The notes under the pieces: model-generated
Told to the model about the DNA's origin: nothing
Database searches by the model: none
What the model saw: only the letters and a program-made list of their open reading frames with translations
Source of the DNA: Chryseobacterium sp. KLBC 52
GTDB taxonomy: Bacteria > Bacteroidota > Bacteroidia > Flavobacteriales > Weeksellaceae
Reading direction: 5' to 3'
NCBI RefSeq assembly: GCF_003347605.1
Contig: NZ_QDFZ01000015.1
Location: forward strand, 62,001-126,000
DNA length: 64,000 nt
Part shown: positions 41,630 to 50,748 of the stretch, piece after piece
Layout of the letters: every line of letters starts with the position of its first letter
Numbering within the stretch: position 1 is the first letter of the stretch
Translations under genes and position numbers: made by a program

Positions 41630-42169
41630 TTATAAGGTTAGCAAATATACAAAAGCTTTGTAATTTTCCTGATACAATTCTACCCAGCCACACAATACTT
41701 TGTCGGCTTTTCCAGATAGAAGAATCTGCTCAGAATAGTCATTCAAAAATTCTTCATCAAAATCATCCAGCACAAAAAAAGCATTTTCTGTCTGCATTTT
41801 GTGTTTAATGCTGATTTCTCCTACACAGATGTTGGGTAAAGTATACACAAAAACGGCAGGACTCGGATAGAAATTATCCTGATCGTTGATGCTTTCCTGA
41901 TATTTGAAATCGGTATCCAGACTGGAAGATCTGTTGGCAAAAACAATAGCTGTTCTGCTGTGATCATCATCACTCAAAATGGTTTCAGCGGCAAGAAAAG
42001 CCAGTTTACTCAAATGATCCATTTTATGAAACTTTGGATAGCTGAGGTCTAAACTTTTATAAGCTTCTTTGGCAAATTCCTGAAAGATTTCGCTTGGGCT
42101 TTCAAAAATAAGATTTCCGTCAACGGTTATTTTTGAATGTTCTACGGTACAGGTATTTATTTTCTTCAT
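41630..42169 (-). CDS. Short ketosynthase-like protein without active-site residues
   Basis: 179 residues from the ATG giving [13 protein letters not shown], 10 bp after the previous stop; upstream starts would overlap the ketosynthase gene. The middle ([20 protein letters not shown]) and [20 protein letters not shown] then KHKMQ correspond to the first half of a ketosynthase fold in my reading. There is no catalytic Cys or His motif, and the C-terminal half is missing. It may be a structural subunit or a remnant. Conserved reading frame and tight spacing favour a functional protein. Confidence 0.65.
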   Translation of the reverse strand: MKKINTCTVEHSKITVDGNLIFESPSEIFQEFAKEAYKSLDLSYPKFHKMDHLSKLAFLAAETILSDDDHSRTAIVFANRSSSLDTDFKYQESINDQDNFYPSPAVFVYTLPNICVGEISIKHKMQTENAFFVLDDFDEEFLNDYSEQILLSGKADKVLCGWVELYQENYKAFVYLLTL

Positions 42170-42179
42170 CACTTTCAGT

Positions 42180-43346
42180 TTAACATTTTTCCAGTACAAC
42201 AGCTGCATTACATCCTCCAAAACCAGAAGCGGTCTTCAGAATATATTTAATGTCTGCAGTTTGATTTTCCTTGATGATATTCAAAGGTTGGGTTACTCCC
42301 ATTTCTTTAAAATTCTTTGAAGGAATCAAAATGCTGTGAAGAGCACTTTCCATAGAGATAATACTTTCCAAAAGACCGGAAGCACCCAGACAATGTCCGT
42401 AATAGCCTTTCATACTATTGAGCGGAATATGCTGAAGATCCATTCTGTTGAAGGCAATGGCTTCCATTTCGTCGTTATATAAAGTGGCCGTTCCATGGGC
42501 AGAAATAAAATCAATTTGTTCCGGAGAAACCTTCGCTTCAGTCATGGCATTTTTGATACTGGCATATAAACCGTCACCTGTTCTTGAAGGACCGGAAATA
42601 TGATTGGCATCATTCACTGCTGAATCTCCCAGTACTTTAAATCTGAACTTTTCGTTTTGTGAGATTGCTTCGTCACTTTGTTCCTCGCAATGACATGAGG
42701 TGATATAAACAGCTGCTGCTGCTTCACCGATATTGATTCCGTCTCTGTTTTTATCATAAGGTTTGCAAGGTCCGGAGCCAATGGCCTGAAATGAATTGAA
42801 TCCTGAAATAACAAATTCAGAAAGCTCATCACCTGCAATCACAAAGGCATCTTTGTATTTTCCTGCCTGAATCATATTTTTAGCAACAGAAATCGCCATT
42901 ACTCCTGAAACGCAGGCATTGGAAACGATGATCGGTTTTGTTTTAAATCCAAAAAAATCAGCAATTTTTTCTGCTAATTTTGATAAATAAACACCTTCTG
43001 GTAATTCGGACTGGTTTTTTAACTGGCTGATATTTCCTTTTGTGGTGGAAAGGATAAAAGCGGTGTCTTCTGATACAGTACGTTTTTCAACAAGTGGCTG
43101 TAAGCTTAAAAGAAGCATTTTTTCCAGTCTTGTGAAATCATTTGTATGCTGAGCAAAGAATCTGTTGAACTCTTCATTCAGTTTGTCAGAATCAATCATA
43201 GAAGCATAGAAAGCATCCTGATTGTCTATAATTTTATGTAAAGCAACTCCCGACTGTCCTTCTAACAGAGCCTTCCAGTTGGAATCAACATTGAAACCCA
43301 AAGGAGTTACACAATTGTAGTCTGTGATATAAATTTCCTTGCTCAT
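42180..43346 (-). CDS. Beta-ketoacyl-ACP synthase with an in-frame repeat insertion
   Basis: 388 residues. The triad is complete: C145 in [15 protein letters not shown], His in [15 protein letters not shown] and His in [15 protein letters not shown]. Between the core strand [11 protein letters not shown] and [14 protein letters not shown] lies a peptide [12 protein letters not shown] (about 218-229) that does not belong to the family. It is encoded by a dispersed DNA repeat (42661-42695). The loop is expected on the surface, so the enzyme is probably still active. The gene overlaps the thioesterase gene by four bases and completes a set of three intact FabF-type ketosynthases in the locus. 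Confidence 0.9.
   Translation of the reverse strand: MSKEIYITDYNCVTPLGFNVDSNWKALLEGQSGVALHKIIDNQDAFYASMIDSDKLNEEFNRFFAQHTNDFTRLEKMLLLSLQPLVEKRTVSEDTAFILSTTKGNISQLKNQSELPEGVYLSKLAEKIADFFGFKTKPIIVSNACVSGVMAISVAKNMIQAGKYKDAFVIAGDELSEFVISGFNSFQAIGSGPCKPYDKNRDGINIGEAAAAVYITSCHCEEQSDEAISQNEKFRFKVLGDSAVNDANHISGPSRTGDGLYASIKNAMTEAKVSPEQIDFISAHGTATLYNDEMEAIAFNRMDLQHIPLNSMKGYYGHCLGASGLLESIISMESALHSILIPSKNFKEMGVTQPLNIIKENQTADIKYILKTASGFGGCNAAVVLEKC
42661..42695. repeat. Dispersed repeat inserted within the ketosynthase coding region
   Basis: GAGATTGCTTCGTCACTTTG then TTCCTCGCAATGACA. I recognise the form 'GAGATTGCTTCGTC...CTCGCAATGACA' as a small palindromic element that recurs in many bacterial genomes. 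Here it is read in frame on the minus strand as part of the ketosynthase. Only one copy lies in this window. Confidence 0.75.
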
Positions 43347-43771
43347 GATAATCCCATTTTATCTTTCCAGGTTTGAAAAAATTCCGGATTGTACAGGCAT
43401 AAGCTTCCATTGCTATCAAGAAATACCTGAATGGTTTCTCCACTGCATACCAATTGGTCTTCCTGATTGAAAAGCTCATATCTGTAAATAAGCTTGGCAG
43501 AAACAGAATTGATAAAAGTGGTCACAATTCTGAATGTTTCTCCATACTTTAAAGGAAGAAAATGTTCGCAGGTACTTTTTACGATAGGCGTTACATATCC
43601 TGCATTCTGAATATCAAGATAGGTAAGACCATGCAGACGACCGAAAGCTTCTCTTCCGTCTTCAAAATATACGATATAGTGCCCATGCCAGACAATTCCC
43701 AGCGGGTCTGTTTCATTGAATCGTACTCTGACTTCTTCAGTACAGGTTAATATATTTTCTTTAGACTGCAT
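43343..43771 (-). CDS. Acyl-CoA/acyl-ACP thioesterase (4HBT, YbgC-like)
   Basis: 142-residue hot-dog protein. The catalytic Asp lies in RVRFNETDPLGIVWHGHYIV then YFEDGREAF, the usual 4-hydroxybenzoyl-CoA thioesterase/YbgC pattern (in full-length relatives DxxGHVHHxxY). Such a gene is regularly found in aryl polyene clusters, where it may release stalled chains or hydrolyse the product from the carrier protein. It overlaps the ABC permease gene by 11 bases and the ketosynthase by four, so it is clearly part of the operon. Confidence 0.87.
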   Translation of the reverse strand: MQSKENILTCTEEVRVRFNETDPLGIVWHGHYIVYFEDGREAFGRLHGLTYLDIQNAGYVTPIVKSTCEHFLPLKYGETFRIVTTFINSVSAKLIYRYELFNQEDQLVCSGETIQVFLDSNGSLCLYNPEFFQTWKDKMGLS

Positions 43772-45029
43772 TTTGTTTTTTTTCGTAAAAAATAGAAATA
43801 GCTACAGTGGCAATATAGAATAAGAAAAGGAAAACCAGTTCTTTGGCAATTCCGCCAATTCCGCTGTTTCTTAAAATAATATCATAATAGGCATTCAGTC
43901 CCCAGTTCATGGGAGAGAATTTGGCTACGGTCTGCATAAATTCCGGCATTAAAAATACAGGAACCCAGATTCCTCCAATGGCTGCCAAAACTACTACAGA
44001 CGTTGCTCCAAATGGGGCAGACTGTTCCTGCGTATCAGCTATAGTTCCCAATAGAACTCCAAATCCAATTGCTGCCAATCCTGCAAACAGTGTTACTACC
44101 ACAAGCTGGAACATTTTTCCGGATACATCAAAAGCCGGAAGATCCATATATGGGAAAAGGTAAATTCCTACAGCAACCATCAGTAAAAACTGAATAAGAC
44201 AGATGATAAGATAGGTAAATGTTTTTCCTAAAATATGGACAAAATAAGGAGTAGGGCTTATTCTTGCCCTTACACTTGTTCCCTGGCTTTTTTCTTTTAC
44301 CAGATTGATGGATAAAGGGACTACAATAAAGAAGATCGCAAAAAGTGTCCATGCAGGAACGTTGTGCTGGACAGAGTTGGGCATGACGTCCATTTCTCCT
44401 TTTTGGGGCGTGATTTCTTTAAAACTGATCAGGTTTTTATTTTCGTCAAGATTCTCCGTTGTTCCCAGCTGATCCTGGAATGCTTTGTAAATCTTTTTAT
44501 TTTCAATCTCAAAAACCATTTTATTCACAGAATTCATCACAGAGTTCTTGAATCCGGCATTGGTAGCAGGGTCAAAGTACAAATGAATTTCTTTGGCTTT
44601 GGGAGCTGCAGTTTTTACTTTTGCAGAATCTCCTTCCAGCCCGAATGAACTTACTATGGTCTGAACTTTAGAATCAATATTGGAATTTAAATCTTTCGTC
44701 AAATTTTCCGGAATGACAATCGCCATCTGATAATCTCCTGAAAAAACAGCATCCTGAGCCGATTTTTCATTGAAGTTGGTCAGCAGCTGGAATGTTTTGC
44801 TGTTTTCCAGTTCTGCTTTTATATTTTTTGAAACTTCAGATTTGTCCTGATCAATAAAAATAATTGGGATTTTTGAGCCTTCAAGGTTTTTAAAGGTAGA
44901 ATCCTGAATAAGGGTAATGGTGACAATCAAAAGCAAAGGCATCACAAAGATGATGACGATTCCACCGATATCTCTTTTCAGCAGAAGAATTTCCTTAATA
45001 AAACTTCTCCACAGTTTATACAACAACAT
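43761..45029 (-). CDS. ABC-2 type transporter permease
   Basis: 422 residues. One N-terminal helix (about 20-42), a large extracytoplasmic domain (about 45-225) and five or so helices at the C terminus (about 226-415) give the layout of ABC-2 exporters of the YhgE/NodJ kind. The conserved region before the C-terminal helices is LAAIGGIWVPVFLMPEFMQ. It overlaps its ATPase gene by 14 bases. In this context it likely exports a pigment precursor or an acceptor lipid across the inner membrane (inference). Confidence 0.88.
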   Translation of the reverse strand: MLLYKLWRSFIKEILLLKRDIGGIVIIFVMPLLLIVTITLIQDSTFKNLEGSKIPIIFIDQDKSEVSKNIKAELENSKTFQLLTNFNEKSAQDAVFSGDYQMAIVIPENLTKDLNSNIDSKVQTIVSSFGLEGDSAKVKTAAPKAKEIHLYFDPATNAGFKNSVMNSVNKMVFEIENKKIYKAFQDQLGTTENLDENKNLISFKEITPQKGEMDVMPNSVQHNVPAWTLFAIFFIVVPLSINLVKEKSQGTSVRARISPTPYFVHILGKTFTYLIICLIQFLLMVAVGIYLFPYMDLPAFDVSGKMFQLVVVTLFAGLAAIGFGVLLGTIADTQEQSAPFGATSVVVLAAIGGIWVPVFLMPEFMQTVAKFSPMNWGLNAYYDIILRNSGIGGIAKELVFLFLFYIATVAISIFYEKKQNAV

Positions 45030-45774
45030 CTCTTAATTCTTTTCCGGTTAATGAAATGAAAACGTCTTCCAGGTTTTCGGCATTCGCAATCTGTGAAACA
45101 AGTTCTTCAGGCGTTCCTACAGCATGAATTTTTCCATGATCGATGATGGCAATTTTTGTACAGAACTCTTCAGCCTCAGAAAGATGATGGGAAGTATAAA
45201 TAATGCAGGTTCCCTGTTTATTTAAATCCAGAAGATAATCAATAATTGCTTTTTTAGACTGAACATCCACACCTACAGTCGGTTCATCCAGAAAGAGAAC
45301 TTTAGGATTGTGAAGAGTTCCTGCGATGAGGTTGCAGCGGCGTTTCATTCCTCCTGAAAACTGTCCTACCTGCTTGTTCGCAAATTTTGAAAGTCCCATG
45401 ATTTCCAGAGACTCGTCAATGGCTTTTTTAAGCTGATTATGTTTTAACCCATAAAGACTTCCGAAAAACATAAGGTTTTCTTTAGCGGTAAGCGTTGGAT
45501 ATAAAGCATATTCCTGGGGAACAATTCCGATAATCTGTCTGATTTTAAAACCATCTTTCTGGGGAGATAAACCATTGATGGTAAATTGTCCTGAAGTAGG
45601 TTTGATCAATCCTGAAAGCATTGAAATCAGCGTTGTTTTTCCAGCTCCGTTGGGCCCGAGAATTCCGTAGATTTCATCTTTGCTGATACTTAAAGAAATA
45701 TCATTTACAGAAAACTCATCAGAATTTTTGTATTTTTTATATAAGTTTTTAATCTCAATCATATTTTCCGCCAT
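45016..45774 (-). CDS. ABC transporter ATP-binding protein
   Basis: 252 residues with Walker A GILGPNGAGKTTLISM, signature VGQFSGGMKRRCNLIAG, Walker B KVLFLDEPTVGVD and the switch His in IIYTSHHLSEAEEFC. It belongs to the DrrA/CcmA-like class that powers ABC-2 exporters. It starts directly after the BtrH-like gene (one base between) and overlaps the permease gene, so the three are coordinately expressed. Confidence 0.94.
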   Translation of the reverse strand: MAENMIEIKNLYKKYKNSDEFSVNDISLSISKDEIYGILGPNGAGKTTLISMLSGLIKPTSGQFTINGLSPQKDGFKIRQIIGIVPQEYALYPTLTAKENLMFFGSLYGLKHNQLKKAIDESLEIMGLSKFANKQVGQFSGGMKRRCNLIAGTLHNPKVLFLDEPTVGVDVQSKKAIIDYLLDLNKQGTCIIYTSHHLSEAEEFCTKIAIIDHGKIHAVGTPEELVSQIANAENLEDVFISLTGKELRDVVV

Positions 45775-45775
45775 A

Positions 45776-46792
45776 TCAGATCGCTTTTCTCAGTTTTTTA
45801 TAGAAAGCTTCTTCCAGGTCTGCAATGTGCAGCATTGTTTTTGAAAGTTCGTTATAGATATTGCTTTTGGAGTTTCTGTTTTTATAAACACGGGCAATAT
45901 CCACGGCAAAGTCTCTCCAAAGGTCACCAATAGAAGTAATTTCTTTTGATAATTCCTTCAGCTCATCATTTTTAAGAATAACAGCCGCTTCCTGAAGAAA
46001 TGCACCATAGATAAATCTGAAGCCTCCGCCTCCGGTTCCGATTTCCTCCTGCATCCTGATCAATTGCCCCAAATAATGGTTGGTCACTTTTGTACCTTTC
46101 TTTTCTGCCCATTTCGGGATGCTTCTGGCTACCCATCTCATGGCTTTTACTCCGATAAGCGGTACAGGCGCCAGCATATTTTTACAGGTATCCTTGATTC
46201 CTTTTTTGATTGCCTTTTCAAGATTCACATTTTCCGGAACATACACAGGATAGTACATATGTCCTTTCGGAGGAAGTGCTCCTTTGGCGTATCTTACTTT
46301 TTCCAGTTCTGCTTCAGAAAGGGAAGTGGTATAATCCATTACAGGATCACTGATCAGGAATTTTCCGTCTTCTTTTCCGTACACCACAAGGTTGTGGGCA
46401 TTGAAGTGGAATTTGTATTCTTCAGGAAAATAAGTAAGGTTGAAAACACCTACCTGAAGTCCGGTAGGAATATTTTGTTCCAGATTTCTTTCAAGAGCTT
46501 TTTGGGCATCCTGAGGATTGGAGAATTTTTCTCTTTTGATTTTAATTCCTAATCTTTTGGCTGCTTTACTGAAAATAGCACCCGGCATCGGACGATAGCT
46601 GAAGCCCGGAGCAAAATTCACCTTTAAAAAAGGGAGATAGACGAAAAACAGTCCTGAACCGATCCCGAAGATCATGGGCTCACTCAGTTTCAAGCCTTTA
46701 TTAAGCAGTAGATTAGAAGCAACACCGTTTTCGCAATGCGCAGTCTGATGGTGTTCAAAGTTTAATTTCATTTGCTGATTGTATCTTTTCAT
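45776..46792 (-). CDS. BtrH-like protein (BtrH_N plus DUF4872), probable acyl-ACP transferase
   Basis: 338 residues. The N-terminal domain (about 15-155) is of the BtrH_N kind with a papain-like triad: C20 in QTAHCENGVASNLLL, H133 in HFNAHNLVVYGKED and D149 in FLISDPVMDY. The C-terminal domain (about 175-335) is helical like DUF4872. BtrH from butirosin synthesis transfers an acyl group from ACP to an aminoglycoside, so this protein may transfer the polyene from its carrier protein to an acceptor. It is a strong candidate for the ester-forming step, in competition with the LpxL-like and PlsC-like proteins. Confidence 0.8.
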   Translation of the reverse strand: MKRYNQQMKLNFEHHQTAHCENGVASNLLLNKGLKLSEPMIFGIGSGLFFVYLPFLKVNFAPGFSYRPMPGAIFSKAAKRLGIKIKREKFSNPQDAQKALERNLEQNIPTGLQVGVFNLTYFPEEYKFHFNAHNLVVYGKEDGKFLISDPVMDYTTSLSEAELEKVRYAKGALPPKGHMYYPVYVPENVNLEKAIKKGIKDTCKNMLAPVPLIGVKAMRWVARSIPKWAEKKGTKVTNHYLGQLIRMQEEIGTGGGGFRFIYGAFLQEAAVILKNDELKELSKEITSIGDLWRDFAVDIARVYKNRNSKSNIYNELSKTMLHIADLEEAFYKKLRKAI

Positions 46793-46832
46793 TGGTCAAA
46801 TAAAACAGGCTTTATATTGAGCCTTGTCTCAT

Positions 46833-47237
46833 TTATTTTCCGTTGAAGTTTTTTAATTCATCCACTGAAATACCGAATGCATCGGCATATTTTTTCAGTG
46901 CATTTTCGCTTAGTGTTTTGAATACTTTGGGTTTAAAATGTCTTTTTACCCTCCATTGCCACATTCCTACATAAGAAGCAAGGACTCCCAGATCCATTTT
47001 GTTCAGTTCCATAAAATACACAATGGGACTTGCTATATTATTAGCTACATTTTGCTTTGCTTCCTCAATTCTCTCATAAATAAGTTCCATAGATTCATCC
47101 AGAGCAGCTTTCTTGGCATCCCAGCCTGTGCTGTTTGCTGTCGTGTAGTTGTCGTTCTCATCCGTCACATACAGAACTTCAGTCATGTTGGCGGATTTCA
47201 GGTTACTTTCGTCTTGAGGCAGGTCTTGTTTTTTCAT
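46833..47237 (-). CDS. Small protein with a C-terminal XRE-like helix-turn-helix remnant
   Basis: 134 residues without signal peptide or membrane helix. The C-terminal half (about 75-134) ends KTLSENALKKYADAFGISVD then ELKNF, the characteristic last helices of XRE (HTH_3) DNA-binding domains; the recognition-helix region (LGVLASYVGMWQWRVKRHF) is plausible but unusual. It is the first gene of the long reverse arm. A regulator of the locus or a structural partner of the BtrH-like protein are both possible. I do not recognise the N-terminal half. Confidence 0.6.
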   Translation of the reverse strand: MKKQDLPQDESNLKSANMTEVLYVTDENDNYTTANSTGWDAKKAALDESMELIYERIEEAKQNVANNIASPIVYFMELNKMDLGVLASYVGMWQWRVKRHFKPKVFKTLSENALKKYADAFGISVDELKNFNGK

Positions 47238-47593
47238 CTAAATAATGTTTATATTTTTAGATTCCAGATGACATAAGCTCACCTGTTTTTTGATTCTTTT
47301 AATCAGGTGGCTAAAATAGTGAAAATACATTATATGTAAATCATATTACATTTGAGGGAGTTATTGTTGAGAAATAGAGGCTGTAACCTTAATAAATCTC
47401 CAAAATTATAATTCATCCCGATTTTTCTTGTCTCTGTTTAGAAAAAAGCTTTTAACTAATCCTATATAAAAGAATCTTAAAAGAATCCCTTAAAGCTTAT
47501 GGTTTCTGCTTGTAACAGTTCCTTTGTAACAAGTGTTTATATAAATAAGACTAATGGGGAAATTTGGTTTGAAAATAATATTAAATAACTACT
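47238..47593. other. 356-bp gap between the divergent reverse arm and M16 peptidase genes
   Basis: This gap must hold both promoters. I see an imperfect palindrome CACCTG (47280-47285) with CAGGTG (47304-47309) and inner arms TGATT/AATCA. A direct repeat TTGTAACA lies at 47510-47517 and 47524-47531, 14 bp apart (one and a third turns). No full TAnnTTTG box stands at the expected place on either strand. No RNA gene is recognised. Confidence 0.5.
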
Positions 47594-50506
47594 ATGAAGA
47601 AAATTTTTATTTCGGTTTCGCTTTTCTGTATGATCAGCGCAATGGCACAGAAATTTGAGACCCAAAAGCAGACCGATGCTCAAGGGTATACCTATGAAAC
47701 GGTAAAGAATGACCAGGCTGGAGTGCGTGTGTATACACTGAAAAACGGGTTGAAGGTTTATCTGGCAAAAAATGATGATGCCCCGAGAATCCAGACTTAC
47801 ATTCCCGTAAGAACAGGATCTAATAATGACCCAAGTGATAATACAGGTTTAGCGCACTACCTGGAACATATGGTTTTTAAAGGAACTTCGCACCTGGGAA
47901 CTCAGGACTGGGCAAAAGAAAAAGTTTTATTACAACAGATCTCTGATCTTTATGAGCAGCATAAAGCAGAAAAAGATCCTGAAAAAAAGAAAGAACTTTA
48001 TAAAAAGATTGACGAAGTTTCTCAGGAAGCTTCCAAATATGCTATCGCTAACGAATATGATAAAGCGATTTCTTCATTAGGAGCTACAGGAACGAATGCT
48101 CATACTTCACTGGATGAAACGGTGTATAAAAACAATATCCCTTCCAACGAATTGGAAAAATGGCTAAGAGTAGAGAAAGAGCGTTTTTCAGAATTGGTAT
48201 TACGTCTTTTCCATACTGAGCTTGAAGCTGTATATGAGGAATATAACAGAGCTCAGGATAATGACAGCCGTCTTGTATTCTATTCATTGATGCAGGCTCT
48301 TTTCCCAAAACACCCGAACGGACAGCAGACGACAATCGGAACTTCAGAGCATTTGAAGAGCCCTTCCATGGAAGCGATCCACAAGTATTTTGATACCTAT
48401 TATGTGCCTAATAACATGGCCGTAGTATTGGTTGGAGATCTGGATTATGACAAAACTATAAAATTAGTTGATCAATATTTCGGTGCATTCAAATACAAAG
48501 AACTTCCGATGAAAAAGATGGTTACGGAAGAACCAATGACCAGCATTGTTACCAGAACGGTAAAAAGTCCTACTACACCAAGAATGACTATTGCATGGAG
48601 AACAGATTCTTATGGAACTCAGGAAGCAAGACTGGCAGATGTAGTATCTGAAATTTTAAGTAACAGAGGAGATGCTGGATTAATTGACCTTAACATCAAC
48701 CAGAAGCAAAAAACACTTGGAGCAGGAGCGTATGAGTCGCCTTACAAAATGTATGGTACATTTGGATTAGTGGTAACTCCTAAAGAAGGTCAAAGCTTTG
48801 ATGAAGCTAAAAAACTGCTGATGGATCAGTTGGATCTTGTGAAAAAAGGACAGTTCCCGGACTGGATCCTGAAAGCCATCGTAAATGATAAAAAAGTTCA
48901 GCGTATGAAGAGCTGGGAAACAGCTGACGGATTAGCTACTGAACTGTATGATTCTTATATCAACGTAAGAACATGGGAACAGGAGCTGGATGAGATCAAT
49001 CAATATGACAAAATCACGAAAGCTGACGTTGTGAAGTTTGCCAACGATTTCTTTAAAGATAATTATGTTGTCATTTATAAAGAAAAAGGAGTGAATGATA
49101 AGCTTGTACGTGTACAGAACCCTGGAATTACCCCGATTAAACTGAACAGAGAAGCTCAGTCTCCTTTCCTTAAAGATATTCTGAATACAAAAGTACCGGA
49201 AAGTAAGCCTGAATTTATTGATTTTAAAACAGCCATTCAAACTTCAAAGATTAAAGATAAGACGATAAGTTTTGTGAAGAATAAATATAATGAGGTTGCT
49301 CAGATCAGTTATATTTTCCCTTTCGGAACAGATAATGATAAAGAACTTTCTATTGCAGGAACCCTTTTCGAATATCTTGGAACCGATAAGTATACTCCGG
49401 AGCAGCTGAAAGAAGAATTCTTTAAACTGGGCGTAAGTTATAGCCTGAGAACTTCCAATGACCAGATGATCATTACATTAAATGGTCTTGAAAGTAATAT
49501 GAAGAAAGCTGCAGAGCTGATGAACCACTGGATGACGAATGTGAAAGCGGATAAAGCAATTTATGCTCAAACGGTAAAAACAATTCTGGAATCAAGAGCT
49601 TCTGCGAAGAAAGATAAAGTGAGAATTATGGCCGCTCTTTCAAACTATGCTAAATACGGTAAAAATTCAAGAATGACAGACATCGTTTCGAAAGAACGTC
49701 TTGAGAGCATCGACGCCGTAGAATTGATGAAGAAAGTGAAAACACTAAACCAGTATCCTTATCAGGTGCTTCTTTACGGACAGGATCAGTCCGGATTGGA
49801 AAAAGCGGTGAAACCTTTTATCATCAATACAAGCCTTCAGCCAGCACAGGCAAAAGAATATGCTGAACCGGCTACTGAAGGAAAGGTATACTTCACAAAT
49901 TATGACATGGTACAAATGGAAATGTCAAAAGTAGCAAAAGCCAGCACCGTAAACCTTAGTAATTTCGGGAAAGCAAATGTTTTCAATGAATATTTCGGAA
50001 GAGGATTATCTTCTATCGTTTTCCAGGAGATCAGAGAAAGTAAGTCATTGGCTTATACGGCCTATGTTTCTTATGGAAATGCTTCGGAAAAAGGGAAAGC
50101 AAACTATGTGACAAATTATATCGGAACACAATCCAACAAGCTTCCTTTAGCGGTAAATGCAATGAATGACTTAATGGTATCTTTACCACAAATCCCTGCC
50201 CAGTTTGAGAATGCCAGAGGTTCTGCCTTAAAACAGATTGCTTCCAACAGAATCAACAGAACAAATATTTTCTTCAATCAGTTAGCATTGAAAAAATTAG
50301 GGGTTGACTATGATATCAGAAAAGATATTTACGCTGAAATTCAGGGATTGACATTGCCACAGCTTACAGGATTCTATAACACCGAAGTAAAACCTGTACA
50401 ATACAATACAGCCATCATCGGTAAGAAAGAAAACCTGAATATGGAATCTATCAACAAAATGGGAGAATTCCAGGAAGTATCTCTGGAGGAGATCTTCGGA
50501 TACTAA
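47594..50506 (+). CDS. M16 family metallopeptidase (insulinase-like, two tandem units)
   Basis: 970 residues with a signal peptide (about 1-18). The inverted zinc motif HYLEH is at 88-92 (LAHYLEHMVFKGTSH), with the distal Glu in ELEAVYEEYNRAQD. The second M16 unit (about 560-960) lacks the zinc motif, as usual for the inactive half. The family degrades peptides in the periplasm. It lies between two reverse-transcribed flexirubin arms but in the opposite direction; a link to the pigment is not evident. Confidence 0.92.
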   Translation: MKKIFISVSLFCMISAMAQKFETQKQTDAQGYTYETVKNDQAGVRVYTLKNGLKVYLAKNDDAPRIQTYIPVRTGSNNDPSDNTGLAHYLEHMVFKGTSHLGTQDWAKEKVLLQQISDLYEQHKAEKDPEKKKELYKKIDEVSQEASKYAIANEYDKAISSLGATGTNAHTSLDETVYKNNIPSNELEKWLRVEKERFSELVLRLFHTELEAVYEEYNRAQDNDSRLVFYSLMQALFPKHPNGQQTTIGTSEHLKSPSMEAIHKYFDTYYVPNNMAVVLVGDLDYDKTIKLVDQYFGAFKYKELPMKKMVTEEPMTSIVTRTVKSPTTPRMTIAWRTDSYGTQEARLADVVSEILSNRGDAGLIDLNINQKQKTLGAGAYESPYKMYGTFGLVVTPKEGQSFDEAKKLLMDQLDLVKKGQFPDWILKAIVNDKKVQRMKSWETADGLATELYDSYINVRTWEQELDEINQYDKITKADVVKFANDFFKDNYVVIYKEKGVNDKLVRVQNPGITPIKLNREAQSPFLKDILNTKVPESKPEFIDFKTAIQTSKIKDKTISFVKNKYNEVAQISYIFPFGTDNDKELSIAGTLFEYLGTDKYTPEQLKEEFFKLGVSYSLRTSNDQMIITLNGLESNMKKAAELMNHWMTNVKADKAIYAQTVKTILESRASAKKDKVRIMAALSNYAKYGKNSRMTDIVSKERLESIDAVELMKKVKTLNQYPYQVLLYGQDQSGLEKAVKPFIINTSLQPAQAKEYAEPATEGKVYFTNYDMVQMEMSKVAKASTVNLSNFGKANVFNEYFGRGLSSIVFQEIRESKSLAYTAYVSYGNASEKGKANYVTNYIGTQSNKLPLAVNAMNDLMVSLPQIPAQFENARGSALKQIASNRINRTNIFFNQLALKKLGVDYDIRKDIYAEIQGLTLPQLTGFYNTEVKPVQYNTAIIGKKENLNMESINKMGEFQEVSLEEIFGY

Positions 50507-50527
50507 TCCTTTTGTTTACAATAATGA

Positions 50528-50558
50528 TAAAAGCGGGACAGAAATGTTCTGCTTTTTT
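50528..50558 (+). terminator. Terminator of the M16 peptidase gene
   Basis: AAAAGCGGGACA, loop GAAA, TGTTCTGCTTTT and a T run form a 12-bp stem with two mismatched positions, 21 bp after the stop. Confidence 0.7.
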
Positions 50559-50748
50559 GTTGCTGAAAACTGTTTCTCCCTGACCATCAGAGTTTCACGG
50601 ATTTATAAAATGTTTCACGTGAAATAATTCATCTGATGATGAGGTTTTTAAGTCTGTAATATCTTGTCTATCAATTGCTTTGTTAGGATGTTATGAATGT
50701 GGAAATAAACAAAAAATGAACCTTTTTCCGTAAAATCATTGTAATCAA

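Noticed and set aside
42170..42220. Upstream start for the ketosynthase-like short protein
   Set aside because: It would overlap the coding end of the ketosynthase by about 40 bases; the ATG at 42169, 10 bp after the stop, gives a plausible N terminus.
50560..50748. Possible small RNA in the gap after the M16 gene
   Set aside because: AT-rich sequence with no promoter-terminator pair enclosing it and no conserved fold that I can recognise.
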